Shown here: positions 44,035 through 52,004 of the stretch, one piece after another
Position numbering within the stretch: the stretch's first letter is position 1
Layout of the letters: every line of letters starts with the position of its first letter
Assembly (NCBI GenBank): GCA_951813075.1
Contig: OX638343.1
Location: 1,963,087-2,020,000, forward strand
Direction of reading: 5' to 3'
DNA length: 56,914 bases
DNA from: Arenicellales bacterium
GTDB lineage: Bacteria; Pseudomonadota; Gammaproteobacteria; Arenicellales; JAJDZL01
Notes under the pieces: model-generated
The model's input: the letters and a program-made list of their open reading frames with translations, nothing else
What the model was told of the DNA's origin: nothing
Database searches by the model: none
Position numbers and translations under genes: made by a program

Positions 44035-44454
44035 ACATTTAGGACTTTATTGTTTTCATTATTTTGATGGTGAATTAGTAACGTTACTGATTCACCACTA
44101 TTTTTTTGCCTCGACGAAATACGGTAACCAAATATTGGTACGGTCGTTTGAATAGTTAATTTTCGAGTTGACTTCGCACGAATTCACGCTGGTTGAGCAC
44201 TACACGCGATTAGAATAATTAGCTTCCCCTAAAACTGCGATTCGCTTTCCGAGCACTAGTCCGGTTCGAAAGTAACGTCAGGTAGATCTCATCAGATCCA
44301 ATTATTTCGCTCAAAATCTGACGTAGTGGACAGATCGGTAGTCGTCAAGACTGATTGAATTTATACCGGAGTCATTCGTGAGGTTTGAGCAATTTGTCGT
44401 CTCGGATACGGTGAGTCTCGTGTTCAATTCTCAAACATTCCAGTTCTTTGAAGT
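44035..44454 (-). other. Intergenic region between vapC and aguA-like gene
   Basis: About 420 bases. Apart from the phd-vapC terminator nothing was recognised: no gene, RNA or repeat. The two genes are convergent, so no promoter is needed here. Confidence 0.5.
44068..44107 (+). terminator. Terminator after phd-vapC
   Basis: A 30-nt near-perfect palindrome (44068-44097, one mismatched pair; centre AACGTT) is followed by a run of seven T (44101-44107). It is a strong intrinsic terminator for the toxin operon. Confidence 0.85.
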
Positions 44455-45597
44455 CTACCGAATTTGAGCCAACGATAGTGCCGGTTGGTCATTCGTATGA
44501 CAGTGTGCCCCGCCACCGGACGCCCACGATCTCAACATCTCAACCACATGTACCTCGCGATCTGGAAAATAGGATTCGACTCGCGCTTTTGCCGCTGCGT
44601 CAGTTTCAGGATTATCAAATCCCACCAAAAGGACGAAGCCGTTACCAACAATCCAGTTGACGTAATTCGTATCAAAGGTCATTCCTTGATACTCGACTGC
44701 AGCCTCCATCGGATCGCGCACTACTTCGAACCCTGCCGCTTTAATTGTCCGGGCAGCATTTTCATAGACCGCGTCGTCACGACCATCACCCGGTTTACAT
44801 CTAGATTCTGAGGTACATTGGGCAACCACCACAGTACCATCATTGATGAATCTTGCAATTCCGTCGACATGTCCTTTGGTTAGATCAGTTTCCGGTATAC
44901 CTTCGATCAGGACGACTTTCGAAACACCAAAATGACGTTTCATATCCTCTACGACCTGCTGTTTCGTATACCCGGGATTTCTTTTCGGGTCACTAAGTAC
45001 ACTCCAATTCGCAATGACCGCATCTTTACCATTGAATTCTAAATTTCCCCGCTCATGGACAATGTCGATTCTGTCTACGGGCAGATCAAGGATATCGCCG
45101 ACTCTGTTGGGAACAGCATCGTCCTGCGCATAGGGGACATCAGCTCCAAACGCGCCACCCCAAGCGTTAAAACTCCAATTTTGGATTCGCATCTCTCCAT
45201 CTGCGATTACATAAACTGGCCCGTTGTCTCTCATCCACGCACTGTCGTTCGGAACGATGTGCCAGACAATATTTATGTGGTTGGGGTCCAAACCTGAGTT
45301 TGAAATTGTCTCCTGAGCTTGCTGCTTTATTCTCTCGGAGTCACACAGAATATGAAGTTTTTCATACTGGGTGATGATCGCAGTCATTTCAGCGAACGAG
45401 TCTTCAAAGACTTTCTCGTACGGTCCTGGCCATTGCAGCCAAATGGCATCTTGCGGTTCCCACTCAGCGGGAACCCTGATACTCCCACCATCAGTGCCAC
45501 TCGCAAATATTTCTGAACTGTTCACCATAATGGCCAAACCCATTGAAACGATGACCAACAAAAGCAGGTGGCCATAATTCTTACTTTCATGCTTCAT
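44455..45597 (-). CDS. Exported agmatine deiminase/peptidylarginine deiminase family protein
   Basis: A 380-residue PAD_porph-family enzyme that would hydrolyse the guanidino group of agmatine to N-carbamoylputrescine and ammonia. WEPQDAIWLQWP (46-57), AWMRDNGPVYV, KGHVDGIARF and the catalytic cysteine C366 in GGGAHCHTNDQP are intact. Unusually it starts with a signal peptide or anchor (hydrophobic residues 11-25), so it probably acts outside the cytosol, like the peptidylarginine deiminase branch. The start is ATG 45597; the frame is open to 45735 but that part runs into a 23S rRNA fragment. A 39-bp scrap of this gene occurs again at 54134-54172. Confidence 0.86.
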   Translation of the reverse strand: MKHESKNYGHLLLLVIVSMGLAIMVNSSEIFASGTDGGSIRVPAEWEPQDAIWLQWPGPYEKVFEDSFAEMTAIITQYEKLHILCDSERIKQQAQETISNSGLDPNHINIVWHIVPNDSAWMRDNGPVYVIADGEMRIQNWSFNAWGGAFGADVPYAQDDAVPNRVGDILDLPVDRIDIVHERGNLEFNGKDAVIANWSVLSDPKRNPGYTKQQVVEDMKRHFGVSKVVLIEGIPETDLTKGHVDGIARFINDGTVVVAQCTSESRCKPGDGRDDAVYENAARTIKAAGFEVVRDPMEAAVEYQGMTFDTNYVNWIVGNGFVLLVGFDNPETDAAAKARVESYFPDREVHVVEMLRSWASGGGAHCHTNDQPALSLAQIR

Positions 45598-45696
45598 TCC
45601 AACAATAGATCGAAAAGAATGGGAACAGTTGACAATGTCTCGCTCGGTAGATCTGGGACACGGTATTATGATAGTCTGTCGTATCAGGGTACGCTT

Positions 45697-45822
45697 GAAC
45701 ATCTCGAGCGTTATATGGTCAAGCCTCACGGGCAATTAGTACGGGTTAGCTCAATACATTACTGCACTTACACATCCCGCCTATCAACGTCGTAGTCTTC
45801 AACGGCCCTTCAGGGATCTCGA
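45697..45822 (-). pseudogene. Displaced fragment of the 23S rRNA 3' end
   Basis: 126 bp identical to 54788-54913 except for two bases (45703 and 45791). It comprises 18 nt of the 23S-5S spacer and 108 nt of the 23S 3' end, in the same orientation. It lies in the gap between cobW-like and agmatine deiminase genes, upstream of the latter, and has no accompanying rRNA. It is not a functional rRNA gene. Confidence 0.95.
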
Positions 45823-45851
45823 ACGGGAATATTCGATGTTAAATCAGATAA

Positions 45852-46817
45852 TTAAACCGTACCTTCAGCCAAACAAGCAGCAAACCTGTACTCAAGTTCC
45901 TCCAAATTCATACTGTCATTTTTACCGATAACCACCAGTTTCGACGCTTGCTGTGGCGAGCAATTACCGATTGTTCGGTTTGTCATCCGGTTTCCGACGA
46001 GGTCAAACGCAGACAGATGCGTCGGATCGTCATCAAACACGATTGTTCCTTTCGCTCGAAGCGCAATTCCAGATAATTCACGCAGGAACTCCTGAAAGGT
46101 TTCTCTCCTTAACGGTCTTTCGACAGTTTTACTCCAACTGTGGTACCGGCCTCTATGGGATTGGACCGGTTCGACGTCAGCAAGAACGACACCATCGCAA
46201 GAGAAACTGACAGATTCGTTACTTTCAAAGATCGAATCAATGGCGACATCACAATGCGTTGTTCTACATACTGCAGTGTCCCCGGTTGATCGATCTAGTG
46301 TGGCTTCGAGGGCCCGCAGTTTTTTGTCACTTACTAAATCCGATTTGTTTACAAGCACCAAATCGCTGGCAACCGCATGATCAATAAGTATTTCAGTATT
46401 TTCGTATCCCAGCGATCCAAACTGATCTGCATCCAACACGTAAATACGATTGTACAGACGCACATGGCCAGCCGACTGCAATGCGAATATCGACTGATCC
46501 AGCGAGCGTGGATTGGAAACACCGCTTGATTCAATGACAATGGTATCCGGTTGGTCTTCGCGGCAAAACGTAACAATTGAACTAATGAGATCATCATTGA
46601 GAGTGCAGCAAACACATCCGTTTTTCAAAGAGATACGGTCTGTGTCAGCGGCTTCTATCAAATCGTAGTCAATGTTAATGCTGCCAAAATCGTTGACAAA
46701 TACGACAATCCGTCTGCCATCTGCCTGCGCAAGAATGCGATTGACCAAGGTGGTCTTTCCGGCTCCCAAAAAGCCGCCGATAGTAATGATAGGAACGCAA
46801 TTGAGCAAATCAGTCAT
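45852..46817 (-). CDS. COG0523/CobW-family GTPase, putative metallochaperone
   Basis: A 321-residue G3E-family GTPase. Walker A is GGFLGAGKTT (14-23), the metal-binding CxCC is GCVCC (67-71), SSGVSNPRSLD is the Walker B/switch region and NKSD gives guanine specificity. The C-terminal CobW_C domain starts near residue 225 and includes RAKGTIVFDD. Such proteins insert Zn2+ or Co2+ into partner enzymes. Its start overlaps the end of an amidohydrolase gene by 8 nt, so this metal-dependent hydrolase is the obvious candidate client. Confidence 0.92.
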   Translation of the reverse strand: MTDLLNCVPIITIGGFLGAGKTTLVNRILAQADGRRIVVFVNDFGSINIDYDLIEAADTDRISLKNGCVCCTLNDDLISSIVTFCREDQPDTIVIESSGVSNPRSLDQSIFALQSAGHVRLYNRIYVLDADQFGSLGYENTEILIDHAVASDLVLVNKSDLVSDKKLRALEATLDRSTGDTAVCRTTHCDVAIDSIFESNESVSFSCDGVVLADVEPVQSHRGRYHSWSKTVERPLRRETFQEFLRELSGIALRAKGTIVFDDDPTHLSAFDLVGNRMTNRTIGNCSPQQASKLVVIGKNDSMNLEELEYRFAACLAEGTV

Positions 46818-48432
46818 TGGTCCATACGCATTCCCCAGCCAGCCAGGTCTGCTTTACTTTGATGTCGCGAATACAATTTGAATCCGTCTGGAGTGGATTT
46901 GCGTCCAGCACAACAAAATCCGCATGCTTGCCTGGCGAGATTGATCCGAGCACATCTTCTTTACCAATCTGATAGGCAGCATCGATCGTAACCGCGCGAA
47001 GAGCGGTCTCCACTTCCAGGCATTCGCCAGGTCCCAGGCATCGACCATCGTTGGCTCGACGGGTCATGGCCGCCTGCATGAGTTCCAGACAAGATGGATC
47101 CGTCATCGGTGTGTCAGCATGCAGAGAAATCCGCATGCCCTGCTTCGCAGCAGTGCCTGCGGGAATGTAGTGTGCCGCCCGTTCCGGCCCGAACAATACG
47201 TCCTCGATCGGCGCACCCCAATGGGTAATATGGTTGATGAAAAAGCTTGAAAGAACACCCATTCGAATTGCGCGCTCGATCTGATCGTCTCGCATCAGGG
47301 CACAATGCTCGAGTCGAAAACGGTGATCCAGTCGCGGAACTTCCGAGAGAATTTGATCCAAGAGATCAAGAACCATGTCGATGGTTCGGTCGCCCTGCGT
47401 ATGGATGCTCATCTGCCAGCCTTGAGAGACATAGTTGCGAACCATCTTTTCAAAGTACTCTTCGGGGTAATTGACCGATCCGGTGTGTCCCGGCGGCAGG
47501 TTCATGTTGACGAGTGTGAACTGATTTTCTAGATAAGGACGGGATAGCCAGATGTTGCCGATAAAGGGGGAGCCGTCGGCATGAATTTTGACACCAGCCA
47601 TCCAGAGCCTGTCGTTCTGAATGTTCATCGGTTCAACCTTCATGTCCGGTGTAATTGCCTGCTGATAAGCGGCGATGCGCGGGAGAGGCCACCCCTTCTT
47701 CAAAGCGCTAAGGTAGTAGGTTTTGTAAAAAGGCAAGTAAAGGTGCTCAGTCGTCGTCGTGATACCATTGCGGATAAACTCGTGAATACATTTCTCGAAC
47801 TCCTCGCAGAGCCGATCGTCACCCCAAGCTTCATAGAAGGCTTCAAGTGCTTGCCATGTGATAGCCTCAGCTATTTTGCCGGTTGGTCGTCCGCACACAC
47901 TGCGTTCTATGATTGAACCGGTTGGTGTGGGTGTTTTTTCATCGATTCCACAAACCTCAAATCCAGCGGAGTTTAAATAGAGCGCATGGCAATTTGACGT
48001 TTGAACACCAAGAGGATTGTCAGGTGCGATGCTATCAAGTTGCTCACGCGTTAGTATTTTGAATCCATGGTGCAGTTGTGTGTCCAGTCCAAAGAATAAC
48101 AGGTACTCTCCAGGTTCAGCCACCGCCACTCGTCGCTCGATCTTTGCCAAAACCGCGTCGAAGGTTGGGACAATTTCCGGCCTGACATCGACGACGGGCG
48201 AGCCTCGCGTTTTTGCAGCCCACAATGGATGAGAGTGCGCATCAATAAATCCAGGGAGGAGGCAATTTCCATCCAGATCAACATACGTTGGGGCACCGCT
48301 TAGATTCCTTTCCGCCTCTGAGCGTGAGCCGGTAAACTTAATCGTTCCATCGTGAGCAACGACAACCTCTGGATTCGCCGTGCTCTCATCGACCGTGATG
48401 ATGGTTCCGCCATGAAAAAGTGTTTCTTTCAT
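46810..48432 (-). CDS. Amidohydrolase family 3 (YtcJ-like) metal-dependent hydrolase
   Basis: A 540-residue exo-type amidohydrolase. The composite N/C beta-domain surrounds a TIM barrel. The metal motif is LPGFIDAHSHP with H66 and H68; further ligands are expected in SIHTQGDRTID, RLEHCALM and SLHADTPMTDP. The C-terminal KHADFVVLDANPL closes the family pattern. Members hydrolyse N-acyl, amide or imide bonds; the substrate is unassigned. It is cytosolic (no signal peptide). It is followed in an 8-nt overlap by a COG0523 GTPase and preceded in a 4-nt overlap by a small frame of unknown value. Confidence 0.9.
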   Translation of the reverse strand: MKETLFHGGTIITVDESTANPEVVVAHDGTIKFTGSRSEAERNLSGAPTYVDLDGNCLLPGFIDAHSHPLWAAKTRGSPVVDVRPEIVPTFDAVLAKIERRVAVAEPGEYLLFFGLDTQLHHGFKILTREQLDSIAPDNPLGVQTSNCHALYLNSAGFEVCGIDEKTPTPTGSIIERSVCGRPTGKIAEAITWQALEAFYEAWGDDRLCEEFEKCIHEFIRNGITTTTEHLYLPFYKTYYLSALKKGWPLPRIAAYQQAITPDMKVEPMNIQNDRLWMAGVKIHADGSPFIGNIWLSRPYLENQFTLVNMNLPPGHTGSVNYPEEYFEKMVRNYVSQGWQMSIHTQGDRTIDMVLDLLDQILSEVPRLDHRFRLEHCALMRDDQIERAIRMGVLSSFFINHITHWGAPIEDVLFGPERAAHYIPAGTAAKQGMRISLHADTPMTDPSCLELMQAAMTRRANDGRCLGPGECLEVETALRAVTIDAAYQIGKEDVLGSISPGKHADFVVLDANPLQTDSNCIRDIKVKQTWLAGECVWTND

Positions 48433-48620
48433 TCATCGTCCACAGCAGAGTAAGTTTGGGTAATTTCTCCAACTGACGGCTTTACGGCAAAAAGTAACTT
48501 CACTTGGAATGGGCGGGATGACATGCGGTATTTCGACATGCGACCGGTGTCAGCCAGAATCGCATTGGCGGCGACAGTCGCCATGTCGAAAAGCTCGCAA
48601 GCGATCATTAAATTGAGCAC
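48429..48620 (-). CDS. Small hypothetical frame coupled to the amidohydrolase gene
   Basis: A 63-residue frame from a GTG at 48620 whose TGA overlaps the amidohydrolase ATG (ATGA). The codon use looks plausible in the first 40 codons and the overlap would allow translational coupling, but there is no recognisable family and no clear ribosome binding site. It could be a leader peptide, a relic of a longer gene, or chance. Confidence 0.3.
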   Translation of the reverse strand: MLNLMIACELFDMATVAANAILADTGRMSKYRMSSRPFQVKLLFAVKPSVGEITQTYSAVDDE

Positions 48621-48760
48621 ACCTAGGATACCTTGGCGTGGAGAAGCAAGCTTCCCGGAGCACCGTCCGCGAAACTCAAGATCTCCAACGTATTGCTAGA
48701 ACTCTTGAGCATCACCGTATTTTTGTGTTTTTTATTTTTGAGGGCATGGTAACGTCGCGC

Positions 48761-50272
48761 TCACCTGCGTTTACCCTGAATAATGCGGTCTAGTATCATG
48801 GCACAGATGAGGATAGCAAAGCCTGCCAGTATTCCTTGGCCTTCGGAGGCATATTGCAGTGCCTCCAGAACATCCTCGCCCAGACCCTTCGCGCCGATCA
48901 GCGAAGCAATGACCACCATAGCCAGACTTAAGAGAATAGTCTGGTTTATGCCTGCCATAATTGACGGCATAGCGAGTGGAATGTCAACCTTCCAAAGCAA
49001 ATACCTTTTATTTGCACCAAATGCCATGGCGGCTTCTCGAACCGTCTCCGGTACACCGCGCAAACCCAATACCGTAAGCCGGACTACCGGGGTGCCACCG
49101 AAGATCATCGTTGCAACAATCGCGGCCGGCTTACCGGTACCAAAGAACGCAATTACGGGGATCAAGTAAACAAAAGCGGGCATAGTCTGCATGAAATCCA
49201 GGACGGGTCGCACGAAAGAATAAAGTCGAAGGTTGCGCGCACAGATGATTCCGAGAGGGATACCAAGCGTGATCGAAATACATGCCGCTGTCCCGAGCAG
49301 GGCAAGTGTCTTCATGCTCTTATCCCAGAAACCGAGATAACCAAGGTAGGCGAGACCCGCAGCTGTGAAAATTGCAGCTCGCCATCCGGCAGAAAGGCCT
49401 GTCAGCAGAATAATAAACCCACTCATTACCGGCCAAGGAGTTTCGACAAAGACGATTTCAAGGGTATCCAACACAGAGCGGATACCAAAAGTCAAACCGT
49501 CGAAGAACCATTCCGAACTGACGGCGGCATCTGCCATCCATCCCTTGATTCCATCGGCGACCGATACTTGAACCTGTGGGTCGGTCGGGAATGTTTGAAG
49601 AGACGGGACTTGTTCCGGAAATCCGAATTTCAGGGAGCAGGTCACATAGGCAATGCCAGTCAACACGGACGCGAGGGCAATCTTCTGCGGATTCAATCCG
49701 GAACCGAGCTTTCGATCAGAGAGCCATTTTGCAAATCGCGCCTGTAAAGCCGGATTGGCAAGCAACGCCTGCGCCAATTTGATAATCAAAAGCCCGACGA
49801 TACCCCAGATGACGATCTGCAAAGCTGTGGCATCGGCAATAGCGGCTTCTGCTTTTATGCTTTCGACAGCACGTTCCAGAGACGCAATAGCGTTTTCGAA
49901 ACCGGCAACTTTCTCAGGGTCATTCTTATAGGTCTCGAGTTGCTCGTAGCGTTGTTGAAGTGTGGCCTCGATACCGGGCAATCGCGCAAGTATCGGCGCT
50001 CCGAGATCACTCAAAATACCACGGGCGAGTTGAACAACGGCTAATGTTTCGAGTGCCACAAAAGGCAAAAAATAAGCCCAAAGGCTACGCATTCCAAACC
50101 AGACTGATCCCAAAAAAAATGCCGCCCAGTTCCAAGTGAAGGTAAAACCACGCTTGTCACTGATAATCTTGAATTGCTCTTTGTAGTAGTCCTCGCCGAC
50201 GGTGACAAATTGTTTGACTTTAGCGCTGTCATCCTTGTCGATTGCAACGAGTTTTTCTGAGATTTCCGTCAT
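48761..50272 (-). CDS. proW: Glycine betaine/proline ABC transporter permease with N-terminal DUF2628-like domain
   Basis: A 503-residue inner-membrane protein. The first about 80 residues carry TFTWNWAAFFLGSVWFGMRSLW, resembling a DUF2628 domain, followed by a coiled-coil-like stretch (about 95-150) and helices at about 150-175. The permease core occupies roughly 240-500, with EAAMAFGANKRYLLWKVDIP as the EAA loop that docks ProV. This N-terminal addition makes it longer than the 354-residue E. coli ProW. Its ATG overlaps the proV stop by 4 nt, so subunits are co-translated. It moves glycine betaine or related osmolytes. Confidence 0.9.
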   Translation of the reverse strand: MTEISEKLVAIDKDDSAKVKQFVTVGEDYYKEQFKIISDKRGFTFTWNWAAFFLGSVWFGMRSLWAYFLPFVALETLAVVQLARGILSDLGAPILARLPGIEATLQQRYEQLETYKNDPEKVAGFENAIASLERAVESIKAEAAIADATALQIVIWGIVGLLIIKLAQALLANPALQARFAKWLSDRKLGSGLNPQKIALASVLTGIAYVTCSLKFGFPEQVPSLQTFPTDPQVQVSVADGIKGWMADAAVSSEWFFDGLTFGIRSVLDTLEIVFVETPWPVMSGFIILLTGLSAGWRAAIFTAAGLAYLGYLGFWDKSMKTLALLGTAACISITLGIPLGIICARNLRLYSFVRPVLDFMQTMPAFVYLIPVIAFFGTGKPAAIVATMIFGGTPVVRLTVLGLRGVPETVREAAMAFGANKRYLLWKVDIPLAMPSIMAGINQTILLSLAMVVIASLIGAKGLGEDVLEALQYASEGQGILAGFAILICAMILDRIIQGKRR

Positions 50273-51348
50273 GAGTCCTCCGTTCCCGCTATGACTCCGT
50301 GCAAGATGTCGTTCTTCGTGATCACCCCGGATGTTCCTATATCATCATCCTGAACGAGGATAGCGCCTTCCGTACCTGCTGATTTGACAATGATTTGCCT
50401 GAGCGTGTCGTTGCCAGAGACCGTCAGGACATCTTTGGGCAACTTGCCGTGCTCGGCTTCATATTCTTTGATGGGTCGAATGAGACTGTGTGCCCGAATC
50501 AGGTTGATACGGGAGATACCGGCGACGAAATCCATCACATAGTCATCCGCAGGATTCATGATTATTTGCTCCGGTGTGCCGATCTGCACAATCATGCCGT
50601 CTTTCATAACGGCAATCCGATCTCCGATGCGAACAGCTTCGTCCAAGTCGTGCGTGATGAAAAGCGTGGTCTTTTGCATTTTCCCGGCAAGACTCATGAA
50701 CTCGTCCTGCAGTTGGCGTCGGATGAGGGGGTCAAGTGCACTGAACGGTTCGTCCATCAGCAATACATCGGCATCTGCCGCTATGGCTCGGGCAAGGCCC
50801 ACGCGCTGCTGCATGCCACCGGAAAGTTCATTGGCGAACTTGTCCTTCCATTCGGCCAGTTCGACCATGGTAAGAGCATCCTCAGCCGCTTGCCATCGTG
50901 CGCGCTGGGAAAGGCCGCGGATTTCCAACGGCATTGCAACATTATCACGGACAGAACGGTGAGGCAGTAGACCGAAATGCTGAAAAACCATGGCAATCTT
51001 TTCATTGCGGACCTTAAGAAGTTCCTGGTCATCAAGCGCCATGATGTCTAGACCACTGACCATGATTTTGCCAGCTGTTGGTGTTAACAGTCGATTGACA
51101 TGCCTAACCAGTGTGGATTTTCCAGAGCCCGACAAACCCATAATGCAGAAGATTTCACCGCGTTCCACTTTGAACGTTGCATCGACGACCCCAACGACGC
51201 AATTGAATTTTTCGAGAACTTCGGCTTTGGACAAGCCGTCGCGTTGGATAGCTGCCATGGCCTCGTCCTCTTGATCTCCGAAGATCTTCCAGACACCTGC
51301 GACGTCGATGAGTGCATCCTGGATTTCCATAGGTTGTTGAAAGGTCAA
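50269..51348 (-). CDS. proV: Glycine betaine/proline ABC transporter ATP-binding protein
   Basis: A 359-residue ATPase. Walker A is GLSGSGKST (71-79), the Q-loop is VFQHFGLLPH, the signature is LSGGMQQRV (175-183), Walker B is VLLMDEPFSALDP and the switch histidine is in FITHDLDEA. A C-terminal CBS-like extension (about 290-355; GAILVQDDDIGTSGVITKNDIL) would sense ionic strength as in OpuA. The start is a TTG at 51348 with AGGAG 4 nt upstream; an ATG at 51330 is the alternative. An IS5 relic lies between this gene and proX. Confidence 0.93.
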   Translation of the reverse strand: MTFQQPMEIQDALIDVAGVWKIFGDQEDEAMAAIQRDGLSKAEVLEKFNCVVGVVDATFKVERGEIFCIMGLSGSGKSTLVRHVNRLLTPTAGKIMVSGLDIMALDDQELLKVRNEKIAMVFQHFGLLPHRSVRDNVAMPLEIRGLSQRARWQAAEDALTMVELAEWKDKFANELSGGMQQRVGLARAIAADADVLLMDEPFSALDPLIRRQLQDEFMSLAGKMQKTTLFITHDLDEAVRIGDRIAVMKDGMIVQIGTPEQIIMNPADDYVMDFVAGISRINLIRAHSLIRPIKEYEAEHGKLPKDVLTVSGNDTLRQIIVKSAGTEGAILVQDDDIGTSGVITKNDILHGVIAGTEDS

Positions 51349-51426
51349 AAGGCTCCTTTTGAGTTCACAGTCATCAACAAATCTGTATTGTTGGGGATAA
51401 GCTTCCGATCTATCAATCGGAAGCTA

Positions 51427-51862
51427 TGGGAGGACTCATCCGTAACGTCGTCCTTGTGTTTGAGGCATTCGAAACGGTGGAACAGCTTGTCCAACATCCC
51501 TTATTATCCACTGCCTCTGGAAACGACCCAGATGACCGTCTCATCCTGCCGTAGTTCCGAAGATCGAAACGCGCAAACCGCATGAATGACAATCGATCCT
51601 TGACTGGGTAGTCCAGTTGCTTGAGTGTCAGGCTGCACAGGTTCGCCAATTCTAGTATTTTGAACAACAAAACCTCTTCGCCCGACGGCCTACCTAGTTT
51701 AGCTTCTTCGGTCTTGAATTGCCCTTCTTCATCAGCAAAGAGCGATAATCGATTCAGTCGATTAATTCGTTCAGGCGTTACAATTTGATAACCTTTGCGG
51801 GACAGTCGTTCCTGATAGTTGAAAAAATCAAACAGGCCGGTTTGTGGCATAGGAATGTTCAT
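51427..51862 (-). pseudogene. IS5-family transposase remnant between proX and proV
   Basis: On the minus strand a frame starting at 51862 encodes FDFFNYQERLSRKG, then GRPSGEEVLLFKILELANLC and YPVKDRLSFMRFARF, the N-terminal DUF772 part of IS5 transposases. A frameshift near 51545 follows, and the second frame reads ETVIW, then two stops, then GMLDKLFHRFECLKHK, matching the next IS5 block. The DDE catalytic domain is absent. It cannot transpose by itself. Confidence 0.88.
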
Positions 51863-51938
51863 ATAAATTTAGGGTACTTACGATTCTGTCGATCAGGTGA
51901 ATTGATCAGGGCGCTCTTCGACATCCCTTGTACAAAGC

Positions 51939-51980
51939 ACGAGCCGTTGATTTACCACAATAATTCGATCAACGGCTCGT
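51939..51980 (-). terminator. Strong hairpin downstream of proX
   Basis: A perfect 13-bp stem (51939-51951 with 51968-51980; arms ACGAGCCGTTGAT and ATCAACGGCTCGT) with a 16-nt loop starts 24 nt past the proX stop. The T-run after it is short, so it may be an intrinsic terminator, an mRNA-stabilising hairpin that raises proX over proVW, or both. Confidence 0.7.
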
Positions 51981-52004
51981 TTCGGAGAATGTTTCAATTA
52001 ATGT

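Larger units (their letters stand above)
51349..52004 (-). other. proX-proV gap containing IS5 debris and hairpins
   Basis: About 650 bases inside what is normally a tight operon. It holds a strong hairpin directly after proX (51939-51980), an IS5 transposase relic (51427-51862), and a perfect 10-bp stem-loop (AGCTTCCGAT at 51400-51409 with ATCGGAAGCT at 51416-51425) just upstream of the proV ribosome binding site. No intact gene is present. Confidence 0.8.

Noticed and set aside
44370..44454. tRNA-like T-arm (GTGTTCAATTCT) near 44,420
   Set aside because: No acceptor stem or anticodon arm could be paired around it.
45598..45735. Longer N-terminus for agmatine deiminase
   Set aside because: The extension is encoded partly by the displaced 23S fragment and would put 46 unrelated residues before a good signal peptide.
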